The notes under the pieces were generated by a model. That model saw only the letters and a program-made list of their open reading frames with translations, was not told the DNA's origin and did not search any database. The translations under genes were made by a program, and so were the position numbers. Positions 35,944 to 47,255 of a stretch of DNA of 64,000 nt are shown here, piece after piece; the stretch's first letter is position 1; every line of letters starts with the position of its first letter. Source of the DNA: Buxus sempervirens (Eukaryota > Streptophyta > Magnoliopsida > Buxales > Buxaceae); NCBI GenBank assembly GCA_947561395.2, contig OX387193.1, positions 4,650,001 through 4,714,000 on the forward strand. Reading direction: 5' to 3'.

Positions 35944-37533
35944 TCACTTTGTCCCGCTAGAAGATGCCTGATGGTTTGGAAGAGGATTAGTCTGGACCCC
36001 TACTGGAGGAGTTGTTGCTGGGGGATCGACGGAAATTTGCTTATTGTCGATCAAATCTTGTATATCATGCCTCAAATCCCAGCAATTGTTAGTATGATGA
36101 CCAGGAGCTCCCATGTGATATTCGCAGCGCACATTAGGATTGTAATTGCGACTATTAGTCGGCTGGTGGGTTGGATCCTTTTTCTGCAAATATCCCTTTT
36201 TCAACAAGGTTGGCAGCAACTCTGACACTGAGTAAGGGAGGATAGTAAACACTCTATTCATTCTTGCCAGGTGTTCTTCTCTGGTCAACCTAGGCCTTCT
36301 TGCAGCCTGTGTCTCCTGTCCAGGGTTCTGGTTATCTCTTGTGTTTGTTGCCGAGAAGTGGTAAGGTCTGTTCTGTTGGACGTAGTTAACATTCTCGTCC
36401 TCTTTCTTCTTTTCTGGACCTCTCCCACTAACAGGGCCTCTTCTCTGCTCAGGAAATCCTGTAACTCTACCAGACTTAACTCCATCTTCTATCCTGTCTG
36501 CCACAACCACTAGGTCTGCAAAACTTGCAGCAAACTGCCCCAGCAGCAGTGTGTAGTATGGTTGCCCCAATGTTGAGATGAACAGGGTTACCATTTCTTT
36601 TTCCAGCATGGGTGGCTGAACCATTGCCGCCATCTCTCGCCATCTCTTAGCATACTCACGAATGGACTCAGTACTCTTCTTGGTCATTTTTTGTAGCTCC
36701 ATTCGAGTGGGCAAGACCTCAGTATTAAACTTGAAATGCTCAAGGAAAGTACTTGCCAAGTCATCCCATGTCCTGATTCGGCTCCTGTCTAGACTGGCGA
36801 ACCATTTCTGTGCTGATCCCGTCAGTGAGCGTTGGAAGAATTGGATCATGATTCTTTCATCATGTGCATACTGGCACATGTCTCCATAGTACGCTCTGAG
36901 ATGTAACAGCGGATCACCACTTCCATCAAATTTTACGAGATCTGGACATTTAAACTTTGGCGGAAGCTGTAAATCAGGGAAGAACCCTAGCCTATCCAGT
37001 GAGGCTTCCTTTGGCACAGAACTTCGGTTCGCATTCCGTATATGTTCTTTTATGGCCTGCACATCAGCTTGCATCGATTCTTGTGCCCGATACCAATCTT
37101 CTATTTTGTGCCCCATTCCCATCACTTGTTGTTGTGGAATAACAGGGGGTGCCGGAATCCTTAATTGTTCCGGCTGGACAGGTAGTGGTTGAGGAACTGG
37201 CTGCTCTGGTAGATGCAAGTTTATCTGCGGAATGGCAGGTGGTGGCTGCTCTGGCATCATTGGCAATGGTTGAGGTGCCAATGGCTCTGGTGGTAGTACT
37301 GGCGGCTCCTGAGGAGGTACCGGCTGTTGTGGAGGTATTGGCAACTGCTGTTGTGGCTGCACAAACTGAGGTGGTATTTGCAGCCTTTCCATTCTCTGCA
37401 TCATGTTTGCCATCATGGCTGTGATGTTGGCCATCTGCTGGTTAAGTCCTGAGATCACTGGATGATCTTCCAGCTTTTCTTGCTCTTGAGGAGGTGGAGG
37501 GAGTGCTTGTTCAAGTCCTTCAGCAGGATCCAT
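35944..37533 (-). CDS. Gypsy-type Gag (Ogre/TAT-like)
   Basis: One open frame from ATG 37531-37533 (MDPAEGLEQ) gives 529 residues. The frame stays open upstream to 37611 without another ATG, so the start could also be supplied by splicing. Order: Pro/Gln-rich N-terminal region; DWYRAQESMQADVQAIKEHI; retrotransposon-gag domain with KFDGSGDPLLHLRAYYGDM, FFQRSLTGSAQKWF and SIREYAKRWREMAA; basic linker; a Cys/His motif CEYHMGAPGHHTNNCWDL resembling the one in TAT/Ogre gag. It forms the virus-like particle and packages RNA. The frame is intact, so this element may still supply Gag, but with no polymerase it needs help in trans. Frames on the opposite strand are shadows. Confidence 0.85.
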   Translation of the reverse strand: MDPAEGLEQALPPPPQEQEKLEDHPVISGLNQQMANITAMMANMMQRMERLQIPPQFVQPQQQLPIPPQQPVPPQEPPVLPPEPLAPQPLPMMPEQPPPAIPQINLHLPEQPVPQPLPVQPEQLRIPAPPVIPQQQVMGMGHKIEDWYRAQESMQADVQAIKEHIRNANRSSVPKEASLDRLGFFPDLQLPPKFKCPDLVKFDGSGDPLLHLRAYYGDMCQYAHDERIMIQFFQRSLTGSAQKWFASLDRSRIRTWDDLASTFLEHFKFNTEVLPTRMELQKMTKKSTESIREYAKRWREMAAMVQPPMLEKEMVTLFISTLGQPYYTLLLGQFAASFADLVVVADRIEDGVKSGRVTGFPEQRRGPVSGRGPEKKKEDENVNYVQQNRPYHFSATNTRDNQNPGQETQAARRPRLTREEHLARMNRVFTILPYSVSELLPTLLKKGYLQKKDPTHQPTNSRNYNPNVRCEYHMGAPGHHTNNCWDLRHDIQDLIDNKQISVDPPATTPPVGVQTNPLPNHQASSSGTK

Positions 37534-37783
37534 TTGGAGTCTTCTTCTTGAACGTAAGAGGTACGGGCTGCGATACGCAATCTTGGTACCTTTTTCAACA
37601 AAAGGACACAAATTAGTATAGAGAATTCATATTATATCAAAACATAATGCATGTTGATGCATGCCAATGCAGATTATTCATGACTTTTTTGATTTGATTG
37701 ATTTTCACTTAATTGATGATTTTTTTCTTTTTCGTTTTGAAACTTTTATTCAACAACCAAGGAGGATAATTTGATTTCTTTTT

Positions 37784-38523
37784 AGCCGCCATTCGGAGAC
37801 AAGGGGAGAGTCCCTGAGAATAATCTTCTTTTCACCGCCACTTCGAAGGTAAGGAAAGAAGATTTTTGAAAATTATTTCCTTCAACCGCCACTTCGGAGG
37901 TAAGGAAATAATCCTTGGACAAGGTTTCCTTCAACCGCCACTTCGGAGGTAAGGAAAAGGACTGCTACTTCGGAGGTTAGCCTCCACTTCGGAGGAAAGA
38001 TCCTTTTTAACCGCCACTTCGGAGGTAAAGGGAGAGAAGATCCTTGGAAATTATTTCCTTCAACCGCCACTTCGGAGGTTGACCGCCACTTCGGAGGTAA
38101 GGAAATAATCCTTGGAAAAGATTTCCTTCAACCGCCACTTCGGAGGTTGACCGCCACTTCGGAGGTAAGGAAAGAAGATTTTTGAAAATGATTTCCCTCA
38201 ACCGCCACTTCGGAGGTTGACCGCCACTTCGGAGGTAAGGAAAGAAGATTTCTGAGAATGATTTCCCTCAACCGCCACTTAGGAGGTTGACCGCCACTTC
38301 GGAGGTAAGGAAAGAAGATTTCTGAGAATGATTTCCCTCAACCGCCACTTAGGAGGTTGACCGCCACTTCGGAGGTAAGGAAAGAAGATTTCTTAGAATG
38401 ATTTCCCTCAACCGCCACTTCGGAGGTTGACCGCCACTTCGGAGGTAAGGAAAGAAGATTTCTGAAAATGGTTTCCCTCAACCGCCACTTCGAAGGTTGA
38501 CCGCCACTTCGGAGGTAAGGAAA
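37784..38523 (-). repeat. Minisatellite in the gag leader
   Basis: About ten units of roughly 70 bp, each with one or two CCGCCACTTCGGAGGT blocks separated by TAAGGAAAGAAGATTT-type spacers. It lies about 250 bp upstream of gag on the element's own strand. The unit is purine/pyrimidine skewed; some frames across it stay open for 60 codons only because the unit lacks stops. Confidence 0.92.
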
Positions 38524-40387
38524 TAATCTCTGGGTTTGGAAACCACAGGAATTGATTTTGATTTTGGAAATGGATCAGTTTGGAGAATTCCAAGGAATGA
38601 TAAGGGATTTAGGATGGTAGGAACACAAAGTATTGATCAGGATCTGGGAAACTGCAAGAGTTGATTTCCCAATTTGATTGATTTTCTTAAGATTTTTTTT
38701 TCTTTGTTTGCCCGATGGCAATCAGCGAAAATCAGACTTTTTCTTTGATTCTTTTTTTTTTTTTTTTTCACTTCACTTCCTTATTTTGGGCTGTTTCACA
38801 GCCAATTGAAACTTTGTTTAAGCACAGGGGATTGAAACCATTTTTTCGCCCTAAGGCAAATTTAATGTACACTTAGAGGTAATTCAAATTTTTGAAATTT
38901 TTTTTTTCTTGTTTTTGTTTTTGTTTTTGTGTTTTTGTTTTTTTTTTTTGTTTTTTGAAATGAGTTAATCAGGCATGCTTATGCAGATGATTTTGAAGTG
39001 TGTGCACTTGATGCATGAAGATGCGTACACAAAAGTAAAACCAACATTACCATTCTGCATAATTAAAAAGTGTGTGCATAGTCCTAAAAAGGTTGGTGCC
39101 CCTCGAGGCACGACTTCTAGACATACTTGTGTATGGAAGCACATCTGAGTCCAGATCAGCCTTCTTTTGTCTGTCTTTCTTCTGTCTTTGCTTTCAGGTG
39201 TCAGACCAAAAGAATTAATAATTTGCCGAAAAAGGTTAAAATTACATGATATTCAAAATCTGCAAAATTTCATCTTAAGGGCTATTAGGAACCCAAAAGA
39301 AGGGTACAAATTTGCTTCAAGGCAGGTAGGCTGAATTCCTAGATCTAGGGTTTTGCCCCTGCTCTGATCTGGCCTGTTTCTGTCTGATTTTCTGATCTGG
39401 CCGGCTTTCATCTGCTCAAAAGGTCGACTTGGACTCAGAGTGCTCCCAATGGACTCGATGGGTCAAGGCCCATGGTTCACAGGACTCAATGCATGGATCT
39501 GGGGTGGTTCCCCTGATCAAAATTTGGTTAGTTTCCTAAATTAGGGCTGAGGCAGCCCAAGATCTAGGGTTCACTCAATTTTATGCAAAAGAGTGGGGGC
39601 ACTGCCCCTGATGGACTCTTGGATTTTAAATTGATTTTATTTTTCAATATTCACATCCACATCCATATCCATGCTGCATTCACAAAGCCGTGGTTTATCA
39701 GAAACAATAGGTGGGGAAAGGGTACCCAGCCCGAGACATTCGTCTACAAGGGTCTGAGCCAAGTACTAGACCCTCGCGTACCACAGCATGAAGCCAGTGG
39801 TGCTAAGGAATCCAGAAACCTGGGGAGATGGGTTTACCCTGCTTTCCCCGGCAAGCCACGGGAGCGTAGAGCTAATACCATCCCAAAAGTAAGTTCATCG
39901 TTTGAGAAGGGTGGCTGCTAGAAAGATCTAGGTTTTGGTGAAGAAGAGTAGCATTTCATTAAATCATTTAAAGCGGATCATTCATGCAGACCCCCTCGTG
40001 CATGTCACCCCATGCAGTTAAAAGATCATTCATGGTGTAGTGAAGTGCTTGTGTGTGCAGTGGGGCAAAGTGCTGTGTCTATTTGGGTGATTCTCGGATG
40101 ATGAGCCGATAAAGGGTTCCTTAATGTCACTTTTATAGTGAGAGTACAGAACAACATGCAATACGATGTCTGGGTGGATCCCCAGGTAAGTGGGCGGGTC
40201 ACATTGGTCCCTGTTAAAAACCACTTACCTTAGGCGATTATCATGTCCGTTTGACAGGATCCCCCAATATCACGTAATTGCAAGAGTTCCATACCTCACT
40301 AAGGTTGGACACAAAGTACTTCCTAAATTTGCTCATATCCCCCTATGTTGACTCATTTCCTAACCAAGGTCCAATTGGGCTGAGGGG
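38524..40387 (-). other. 5' leader of the 12-kb element
   Basis: Between the primer-binding site and the minisatellite lie 1.9 kb with poly-T runs (38749-38770, 38900-38950) and no coding signal. The GTACCCAGCCCGAGACATTC region near 39720-39860 is the most complex sequence; I recognise nothing in it. Confidence 0.5.
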
Positions 40388-40405
40388 TCCCCAGCAGAGT
40401 CGCCA
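40388..40405 (-). other. Primer-binding site (tRNA-Arg type)
   Basis: Three bases inside the right LTR, the minus strand reads TGGCGACTCTGCTGGGGA, matching the TGGCGACTCC.CTGGGG-type site complementary to plant tRNA-Arg used by Ogre/TAT elements (from memory). Confidence 0.7.
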
Positions 40406-42059
40406 AGCTGTGCGCACCCCCTTTTTCGGTTTCCGGGTTCCGCACGACGAGGTGCATGTAGAAGTGATGCTCGCCTCGGGATTGTTTTGGAGTTTGGAGT
40501 CGCCACTGCCTGAGATGTGCAGGCAGACACAAAAGGGCACCTATCCGGGCCTAATTATTCTGGTCTGCGGCTTTTTAGAGATCTGAGCAAGTTCTCGGTT
40601 ACGTCTAGGGAAGCCCGAAGACACCCTAGCCCGCCCCGCCGATTGACAGGTCCCTTGGGTCTCCTTGGTCTTGAGTCAACTTAATTCTCACCCTTCCTAG
40701 ACCAGCATGCACACTTATTTGGTCAGAGTGGGGACCATTGATGGTGTGGGTCCCCTTTTATTTTAATTTTATCTTTTTTATTTATCTAAGTGAGGTGGGT
40801 CGGACCCGGGTCCCGTTGGAAGACCCGTGGGCTGCCATGGTTGGGCCTTGGGCCCAGTTGGGTTATTGGGTAACCCATTTGGATATTTTATTATTTTATT
40901 TATTTACACTTTAGGGTTGGGCTTAGTGGGCTTGGAATGAGCCCATTAGCTAAAGTCAAGTGGCCTTGGGCCCGTTTATTGAAAACGGGCCTGGTTTGGG
41001 CCGGTCAAAAGTGGGCCCCACAAGTGGGCCAAAGGGATCTTAATGGGCCTATCTAGGCCCAAAGTCCAAAAATGGGCTTAAGATAGCCCAAGTGGTTTAA
41101 GGGAATGGTTCAAGCCGGTTTAGGCCGGATTAGGTCCAACCGAACCAAGAAATTACACTTTTTACATTATTTCACAAGTGCCCGTATTTTCTTTACGGTC
41201 CGGCTTGCCCGTGAATGGATTACGGTCTCCCTCGCCCGTGAAGAAAACACGGTCCAGGCTGGACCGGCCTGAGTTTACGGGCGCAATTCAGTTTGCCCGT
41301 TTGCTGCCGATTTCAATCTGGATCTGTTCCGTGGCCTTCTTGGGATCTTCAATGACTTCTGTGGCGATTCCAGGGCCTTTAGGATTCTTCATTTCCTTCT
41401 TTTGGCTTGAAAATGACATTCTTCTTCTTTGATTTTTCTTGAAGAAACCGGATCATTTCTTGTTTGTTTACCCCCATATTTAAAAATAGGACCTATGGTA
41501 TTTACAGGGAATTGAACATCCTTAAAGAAGTCATATCCCAATCATGGAATAAGAAGGATCATTAGTTGATTCTTAGTGTCCAAGGGACACTTTCTTTTCT
41601 TTTTTTTTTCTTTTTTTCTTTTTATGATCAACTCCTTTTAGCTTGCCATGACTTAAGAGGGAACAACAAAAGGGTTAGTAGAAACTGTAGAATGTACAAT
41701 ACTTTGAAAAGAAATTAAAACTTATCACATTGTATTTAAATGGGTGAGAAAAAATACTTACAATGCTGTTTATGACTAGTTCTAATGGTTCCTCTGGATT
41801 TGAGCAAATTCGGCAGCGCTTCCGCGTCCTCCGGAATTTTCTGGATTGATTTTGGCAGAGGTTTGGTGGGTTCTTGATGTTCAAAGGATAAAAAAGAAGA
41901 TTTTAGGCATGGTTTTGATGAGACAGGGGCAATTTGGGAACAAAAGAGGTTTAGGTTAGGGGTGGTGGTAGTTGGGCAGAGTTTGGACGTGGAAACATCA
42001 AGGAAGGAGAAGGGGGACGGCCAAGGAGAAGGCTTCCTCAAATGAAGGGGGTGGCCTCT

Positions 42060-42068
42060 CTATTTATA
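42060..42068 (-). promoter_or_regulatory. LTR TATA box
   Basis: On the minus strand GCCTATAAATAGAGAGG, a strong plant TATA motif, with about 1.65 kb of LTR downstream as R/U5 and untranslated leader. The same site is at 32497-32505 in the left LTR. Confidence 0.65.
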
Positions 42069-42080
42069 GGCAAAATTTTC

Positions 42081-42290
42081 GTGCCCGTATTTGAACTACG
42101 AGCATGCCTTGCCCGTACTTTAACTACGGGCGTGCCTTGCCCGTAATTCAATTACGGGCGAAAAACGAATATTTGCAATTATCGCAGATTCTTCCGTACG
42201 GGACGCGTGTCCCGCCACGCGTCCCCTTCTAGAAGCTTGCCCGTAGTTGAAGTACGGGCATGCGTCGCCCGTACTTCAAATACGGTCCCG
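42081..42290 (-). promoter_or_regulatory. GCCCGTA palindrome array upstream of the LTR TATA box
   Basis: About five hairpin-type units GCCCGTA-N7-TACGGGC, plus GGGACGCGTGTCCC and CCACGCGTCC, begin 13 bp upstream (minus strand) of the TATA box. The left LTR copy is 32518-32727. A looser set (GCCCGTATTTTCTTTACGG and similar) lies at 41178-41300. Position suggests enhancer or regulator-binding repeats in U3; function is inferred. Confidence 0.6.
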
Positions 42291-42848
42291 CACGTTTTTA
42301 AAATGTTTGGATTTCAAACCTTTATTCAATTTGGTTTATTTAAAGATTTTTATCCGATTTTTTGATTATTTTATTATAAAACGAGATTCTCTTATTAAAA
42401 TAATATTAAAAGATCATTTTTATTTATTTAATTCATCTATTCTGCTTTTTGCTGCTGTTTTGCCACATGGGCAGCTTTTCTTTGAAACTTCAACTGCCCA
42501 TAACTTTTCCGTCCGATGTCCGATTTCAGCAAATTTGGTGTCGTTGGAATCAGCTCGGAATGCTCTATCCAATGGGATCAAATTGGGCAGTTGAATTGGG
42601 GCCGAGCAAAAAGTCAACTTTCGCTCCCCCAAAAGTTTGACCGGCTTATAACTTCCTCATCCGGACTCCGATTCCAGCAAACTCAGTTGCAATAGAACCG
42701 TGTCGAAATGCTCTTTTCAATGAGAGGAAGTTTGATGGCCAATTCTCTTTGGATCAAAAAGTCAAATTTTGGCCCCCTCAGGGTTTGACTTTTTAATTGA
42801 AATTTTCATTTTCTTCATTTTCGGGGGTGCAAAAATCAGGTGCTAACA

Positions 42849-43765
42849 AATACACTATAATTCAGAATCACCCTAGGACTTGTTTCTGGATTTTAAGAAT
42901 AAGTTTTGCAAAAGCACGGCGATAGACTTGTAATATCTATAAATTTTGAAGGATATACTTGAAAGTTGTTTAAAGGCTATTTTACATGATAATGATAGAT
43001 TCGGCATTTATAAAAACATTTTAAAGTTAAAACAATGAAAAACTTGTAAAATTTATAAGTTAAAAAGGAATCAATTGGTTTTCACCAAACATCAAACCAA
43101 AACCTTTATTTTACTTTGCAAACTTATAGGGAAATCTAGAATGAATGACAAACAAGGCCTTATTGTTTCATGGAATTCATTCCAACCCAAAGAATTCATT
43201 CCAAACGTACTCTCAAGGAAAAATTGGTTTTAAGTGATACTTTTTAAATAATTCAGATTCAATCACCAAATTCTCGATAATTAATAATTAATCATATTTG
43301 AAAAATAATTAAGAACCAGTTTAAAAAATTCGCACCACGCTCCATTATTTTAGAAAATTATTATGACTGAATCTGAATTAGTTTGAAAAACTATCACTTA
43401 AAACCAAGAGCGGCAAACGTGGTCACAATAATGGATAAGTGGGTGACTGACATCGCACGTGTGGACCCGTGCAAGACGCTTGCATTTCCGAAGGGAGCCC
43501 ATCCAAACCCGAAAATAGTCCGACAAAAAATAGGAGCTTTGGGGTAATTTACACGTTCGGGTCTTCATGAAGGGGCCAGATAGGCAGGCTGCAGGCAGCA
43601 CCACTGTGTAGTTCTCTCTTTAAGCTTTCCCCTTTAAAGCACTCGAAACGTAGTTCTAATGTTTCTCTCCCGTTCTCTGTGATGGCCTGTTGATAGCTGC
43701 GTTGCTCTCAGGCTTTCTCCAATCTGGTCGATTTTCTTCTCCTTACCTACAATAAGAGCTTTTTG
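42849..43765. other. Spacer upstream of DDA1
   Basis: Non-coding apart from the MITE at 43224-43407. It includes the likely DDA1 promoter and 5'UTR (about 43550-43765, CT-rich). I see no clear TATA box. Confidence 0.4.
43224..43407. mobile_element. 184-bp MITE
   Basis: Terminal inverted repeats of about 45 bp: TTGGTTTTAAGTGATACTTT at the left, its inverse AACTATCACTTAAAACCAA at the right, with AATTCAGATTCA inside each arm. No clear target duplication. Same family as the split MITE at 6257-7652. Confidence 0.7.
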
Positions 43766-46700
43766 ATGGGGTCTCTGTTCGGCGATTGGCCATCATTTGA
43801 TCCTCATAATTTCAGCCAACTTCGCCCTTCCGATCCTGCTAATCCTTCTGTAATTTACTTCTTCTACTTCTCAATAAAAAGAAAAAAAATCTACTGTTAT
43901 TTTTGGGTTGTTGTAATGCTGCTTGATTTTAATTTGGTGTGTATGATTGGAAAATATTTTCATGAGATAATAGATTTGTTCAATATCGTGGAAACACTTT
44001 ATTTTCTCTTTCGTTTAATGTCAGAGTACCATGACAAAAGGGAAAGAAGATTAGGGCACCATGGTCTCACAAATTGTAGTGGGATTTTGATTTGGAAGCT
44101 ATGATGGTTATATTACCACTTCAGAAATATATGTTTTGTCTGTGTTTGATATACTAAAATTGATGAATGTGTATGAGATATAATTTTATGCATTATAGGA
44201 GATCTTGTGTTTTCTACAGTCCCCACCAACTTGATTTCTAGGTCAGGACGAAAATTCCAAGAGCTTTGGCAGTAACAGTTGCAAAAGCAAGTAGCATTTC
44301 AATTTTTTCTTCTGAATTTAGTTCTTGATTTCTGTATAGTTATGTTGTCGAGTCAATGGATAAATCTGATGGCTCTGCGGATGTAGTAGTGGATAGATAA
44401 TTCATTTTTTTCATGGAAAATTCAACAATAAAAGGGGAAACATAGAGTTGATTGATCTATGTCTTGGAAACATGGTTTGGTATTACATAACTGTTTTAAT
44501 GGCACACCCATGTGTGTATCTGGATCTGATATAGCACAAAAAGGCTTGCTTGATCAGTAGATGCTAAATCCTCAATTGGTGAAGCATTAGATATATGATA
44601 TAAACTCACTTTCATACTTTACCTTAATGTCATAAACCACTTGTTGTCATTTCCTGTTAATCCTCTGATTAATATAATATTTTTTCCCTTGATAATTGGA
44701 GAGTTGTGAAAACAAAAGGAATAAACAGATACTTTACCTTATGTTAGGCCACTTTCTGGTATGTCCTATCCAAACAAAGCAATTTTCTTATTGTTTGGTT
44801 ATATAGTCCATGTAAAGCAAACTAGAGAGAATATTCTTATGCATCCATTTGTATGTGTGTGCGCATGTGTTGGCTTTGTGCATAACTATGAAAAATTCTA
44901 GAAAGATATTTGCACATTAATTCTGTAAAGTGAACTGAAGGATTTCTACATCAATTTTGAGACTTTAAAGTTATCATGATGACTAGTAAAGGCATTTATA
45001 TGACAAGAGTTTTCAATTTCATACAGTTTTTTTTTTATATATGTTGTGTGGTATAAAATTACCCAATTTTGTTCTGAAAAACAATTTTTTTCCTGTTTCC
45101 AGAAATTAACACCTGCCACCTATCATCCTACTCATAGTCGAACTCTTCCACCACCTAATCAAGGTAATGAATAGATTCATTTGTCTTATGATAATTAGTC
45201 CTCGTTTTATTTTTGTTATGCAGTTTTGAATATTAATTTCTGTTGAAGGCACATAGCTTCGGCAATTTGATGTTATTAAATTGTAAGTGATGAGTTGGTT
45301 TAAAAAAAAAAGTGATGAGTTGGTTTAAAAAAAAAAAGTGATGAGTTGGTAAAAACATGTTTTGTTTCACAATAAACTTGGATTTTCATTTCGTTCTTTT
45401 TACTCATCTGTCAAGGATGTGTTAGTCACACTATGAGAGACTTCTCTGGTTTGTCCATGAAAACGAGGTGTGAGGCATGAAAATTTTAATATTTATTTGT
45501 TCATACAGTTGAGTATAACATAATCATAAACATATGTGTAGATTATAACTAAATACTAGATAAATAGATCAAAATCAAGTTCAAAAAGCTGTCATACAAG
45601 TAAAAGACATGATCTAGAAGGTAGTAAGCATATCACAGTAAGAGTGTCAATGTGCATTTTTTTTTTTTGATCAGTAATCAAAGGAAAATATTATAAATAA
45701 TTAGAAAATATTACATAGTATACAAACTGTGTACCGGAGTAGAACACATTACTGTCCCAATACTACAGAAACATAACCCACAACCAAACACTACCCCCCT
45801 CCCATCTCAAAAAATCTATTGCATCCCAGGAATTCTTTGATCGGAATATTAGCTCCCACGGGTTGACTTGAAACCCAGCTATGTATTAATCTCAGGACAG
45901 CTCATTCTAATGTTGTCTCCTTCTTTTCAATATTTTGAAAAGTCCTTCTATTTCTTTCTTTCCAGATCACCCAAGCAACAGCTGAAGGAATAGAGTTCCA
46001 TATTAAGTCTCTATAGGATTTACCTTTCCTCCTCCCCCACGCTTCAAGAACTTGTAAGAGTGTCAATGTGCATTTGACATGTCAAAGTTCGAAAAAGTTC
46101 TTTGCGACAGGCTTCAGATTTAATGGGGGCCTTAGCTGTTTGAGGATTTTGTGACCAAATCCTCCACTTGAGTGCCGTGGGCGAAGTATTTCCATTGTAT
46201 TTTGGATTGTGAAAGTGAAGCTTGAGAAATGTCAAATGCAAGAAACAATTTCTATTTTAACCGAGGGGAGGACTTCATTGATCATTAAATAATTTCTTGG
46301 GGTTGTGGTGGTTGGTAATTGGTATCATCTCTGAGGCTTCCAAGCTGGCATCTTGTTACTAAATTATTATTCTCTCTCTATCAGCACTGATAAAATTATC
46401 AAGCAATCCATTTCTCGTCTCCACGAGGCGCATTTGTTAGTCGCTAGGATTTTATGGTCACTAATTCTATGGCCATCCTAACTTAAGGATTATGTAGCTT
46501 AATTTTTGTGGAGATTCAACCTCGCAAAAACAGTGATCCTGCATTTATATAGGTCAATAGCCAGGCAATTATCATTTGTTTATACAAATGCTTTAGCTTA
46601 CTGGGAGGCTGGTATAATTTACTCTCTGGGCAGAAGAATGGTTAATGTTCTGAAGTCCATATCATAAACATAATTTCTGTGGAAGGCAAAGCCTTTCTAC

Positions 46701-47255
46701 CTTTGTTGCCATTGTCATTGCTGCCATCTACTCTGTCAGTTCTTTGCTCTCCATTCCAGTACATGTAATGAGAAAATGAATTGCATGTGAACAATTCGCC
46801 CTCTTGAACAATGTTCAATTTTGTTGCATTTTAACTGAAATCTGGAGAAAGTTGTGATAATGGCCTTAATATTTTGTTTTTCCTCTTCACAAATTCCATA
46901 GCTGAAGGATGGGGTCATATTACCTCCTTGTTTGTTGAAACTCATTTCCAATCGGTTTCTTCTGCTTATTGGATGCCTTCCTAACGGTCAAGCTCCCTTG
47001 ACAGTAATATCGACTGAGGCTACAAATATTCTTTTGAGACAGTTCTATCAACGTGCGGAAGACAAGGTTTGAGTTCATCTATGATATCATCTATAGTTGC
47101 ATATTCATGCACACAACACATGAAACTTCTCTTTTAATGGCTTCTAACTGCCTTCATCTTTGCAGTTGAGACCAAAGAGAGCTGCATCAGAACATCTGAT
47201 TCCAGAGCACGGTTGCAAACAGCCTAGGGGTTCTTGTGCAGAAACTACTGACTGA
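43766..47255 (+). CDS. DDA1: DET1- and DDB1-associated protein 1
   Basis: DDA1 is a small subunit of CUL4-DDB1 ubiquitin ligases (the COP10-DET1-DDB1 complex in plants), where it helps choose substrates such as the abscisic acid receptor. Four exons join in phase: 43766-43849, 45103-45163, 47005-47066, 47166-47255, giving 98 residues. The sequence begins [20 protein letters not shown], then [39 protein letters not shown] and [11 protein letters not shown], matching the compact DDA1 domain and basic C terminus; the family is about 100 residues. The first ATG at 43766 starts the conserved N terminus. Intron 2 (1.8 kb) holds a LINE fragment. The gene converges on PRIMPOL. Confidence 0.92.
45287..45350. 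repeat. Three short tandem units
   Basis: GTGATGAGTTGGTTTAAAAA occurs three times with a period of 25-26 bp in DDA1 intron 2. Confidence 0.9.
45660..46053 (-). mobile_element. 5'-truncated L1-like LINE in DDA1 intron 2
   Basis: A 22-bp perfect direct repeat starting GTAAGAGTGTCAATGTGC lies at 45638-45659 and 46054-46075. On the minus strand the insert ends in poly-A (poly-T at 45657-45669). Its 5' part reads [17 protein letters not shown], the tail of plant L1-type ORF2 after the reverse transcriptase, followed by a stop and a 3'UTR. Truncation, poly-A and long TSD are the signs of target-primed reverse transcription. Confidence 0.88.

Larger units (their letters stand above)
30848..42848 (-). 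mobile_element. Ogre/TAT-like gag-only LTR retrotransposon (TR-GAG type)
   Basis: A 12,001-bp element with direct repeats 30848-33285 and 40409-42848 and perfect AATAC target duplications (30843-30847, 42849-42853). On the minus strand the LTR begins TGTTAGCACC and ends GTGCGCACA. A primer-binding site, a minisatellite-bearing leader, a Gypsy-type gag and a polypurine tract follow in order. No protease, reverse transcriptase, RNase H or integrase motif was seen on either strand, so it should depend on a partner element. LTR differences I could find: three substitutions and two single-base length changes in 2.44 kb, so insertion is very recent. The tRNA-Arg-type primer site and gag type point to the Ogre/TAT lineage (family knowledge). 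Confidence 0.88.
40409..42848 (-). repeat. Right LTR (5' LTR of the element)
   Basis: 2440 bp. Differences from the left LTR include G31853/T41414, G/A in the ACTACGGGCATGCC block near 42104, T/A near 33131/42692, one T in a T-run near 41600 and one A near 41893. Reading frames inside are non-coding shadows duplicated in both LTRs. Confidence 0.95.

Noticed and set aside
36271..37424. Several plus-strand frames of 60-91 codons
   Set aside because: Shadows of the minus-strand gag frame.
37784..38523. Possible CRISPR-like or coding repeat array
   Set aside because: Units vary in spacing, spacers are themselves repeated, and the array sits in a plant retrotransposon leader: a minisatellite.
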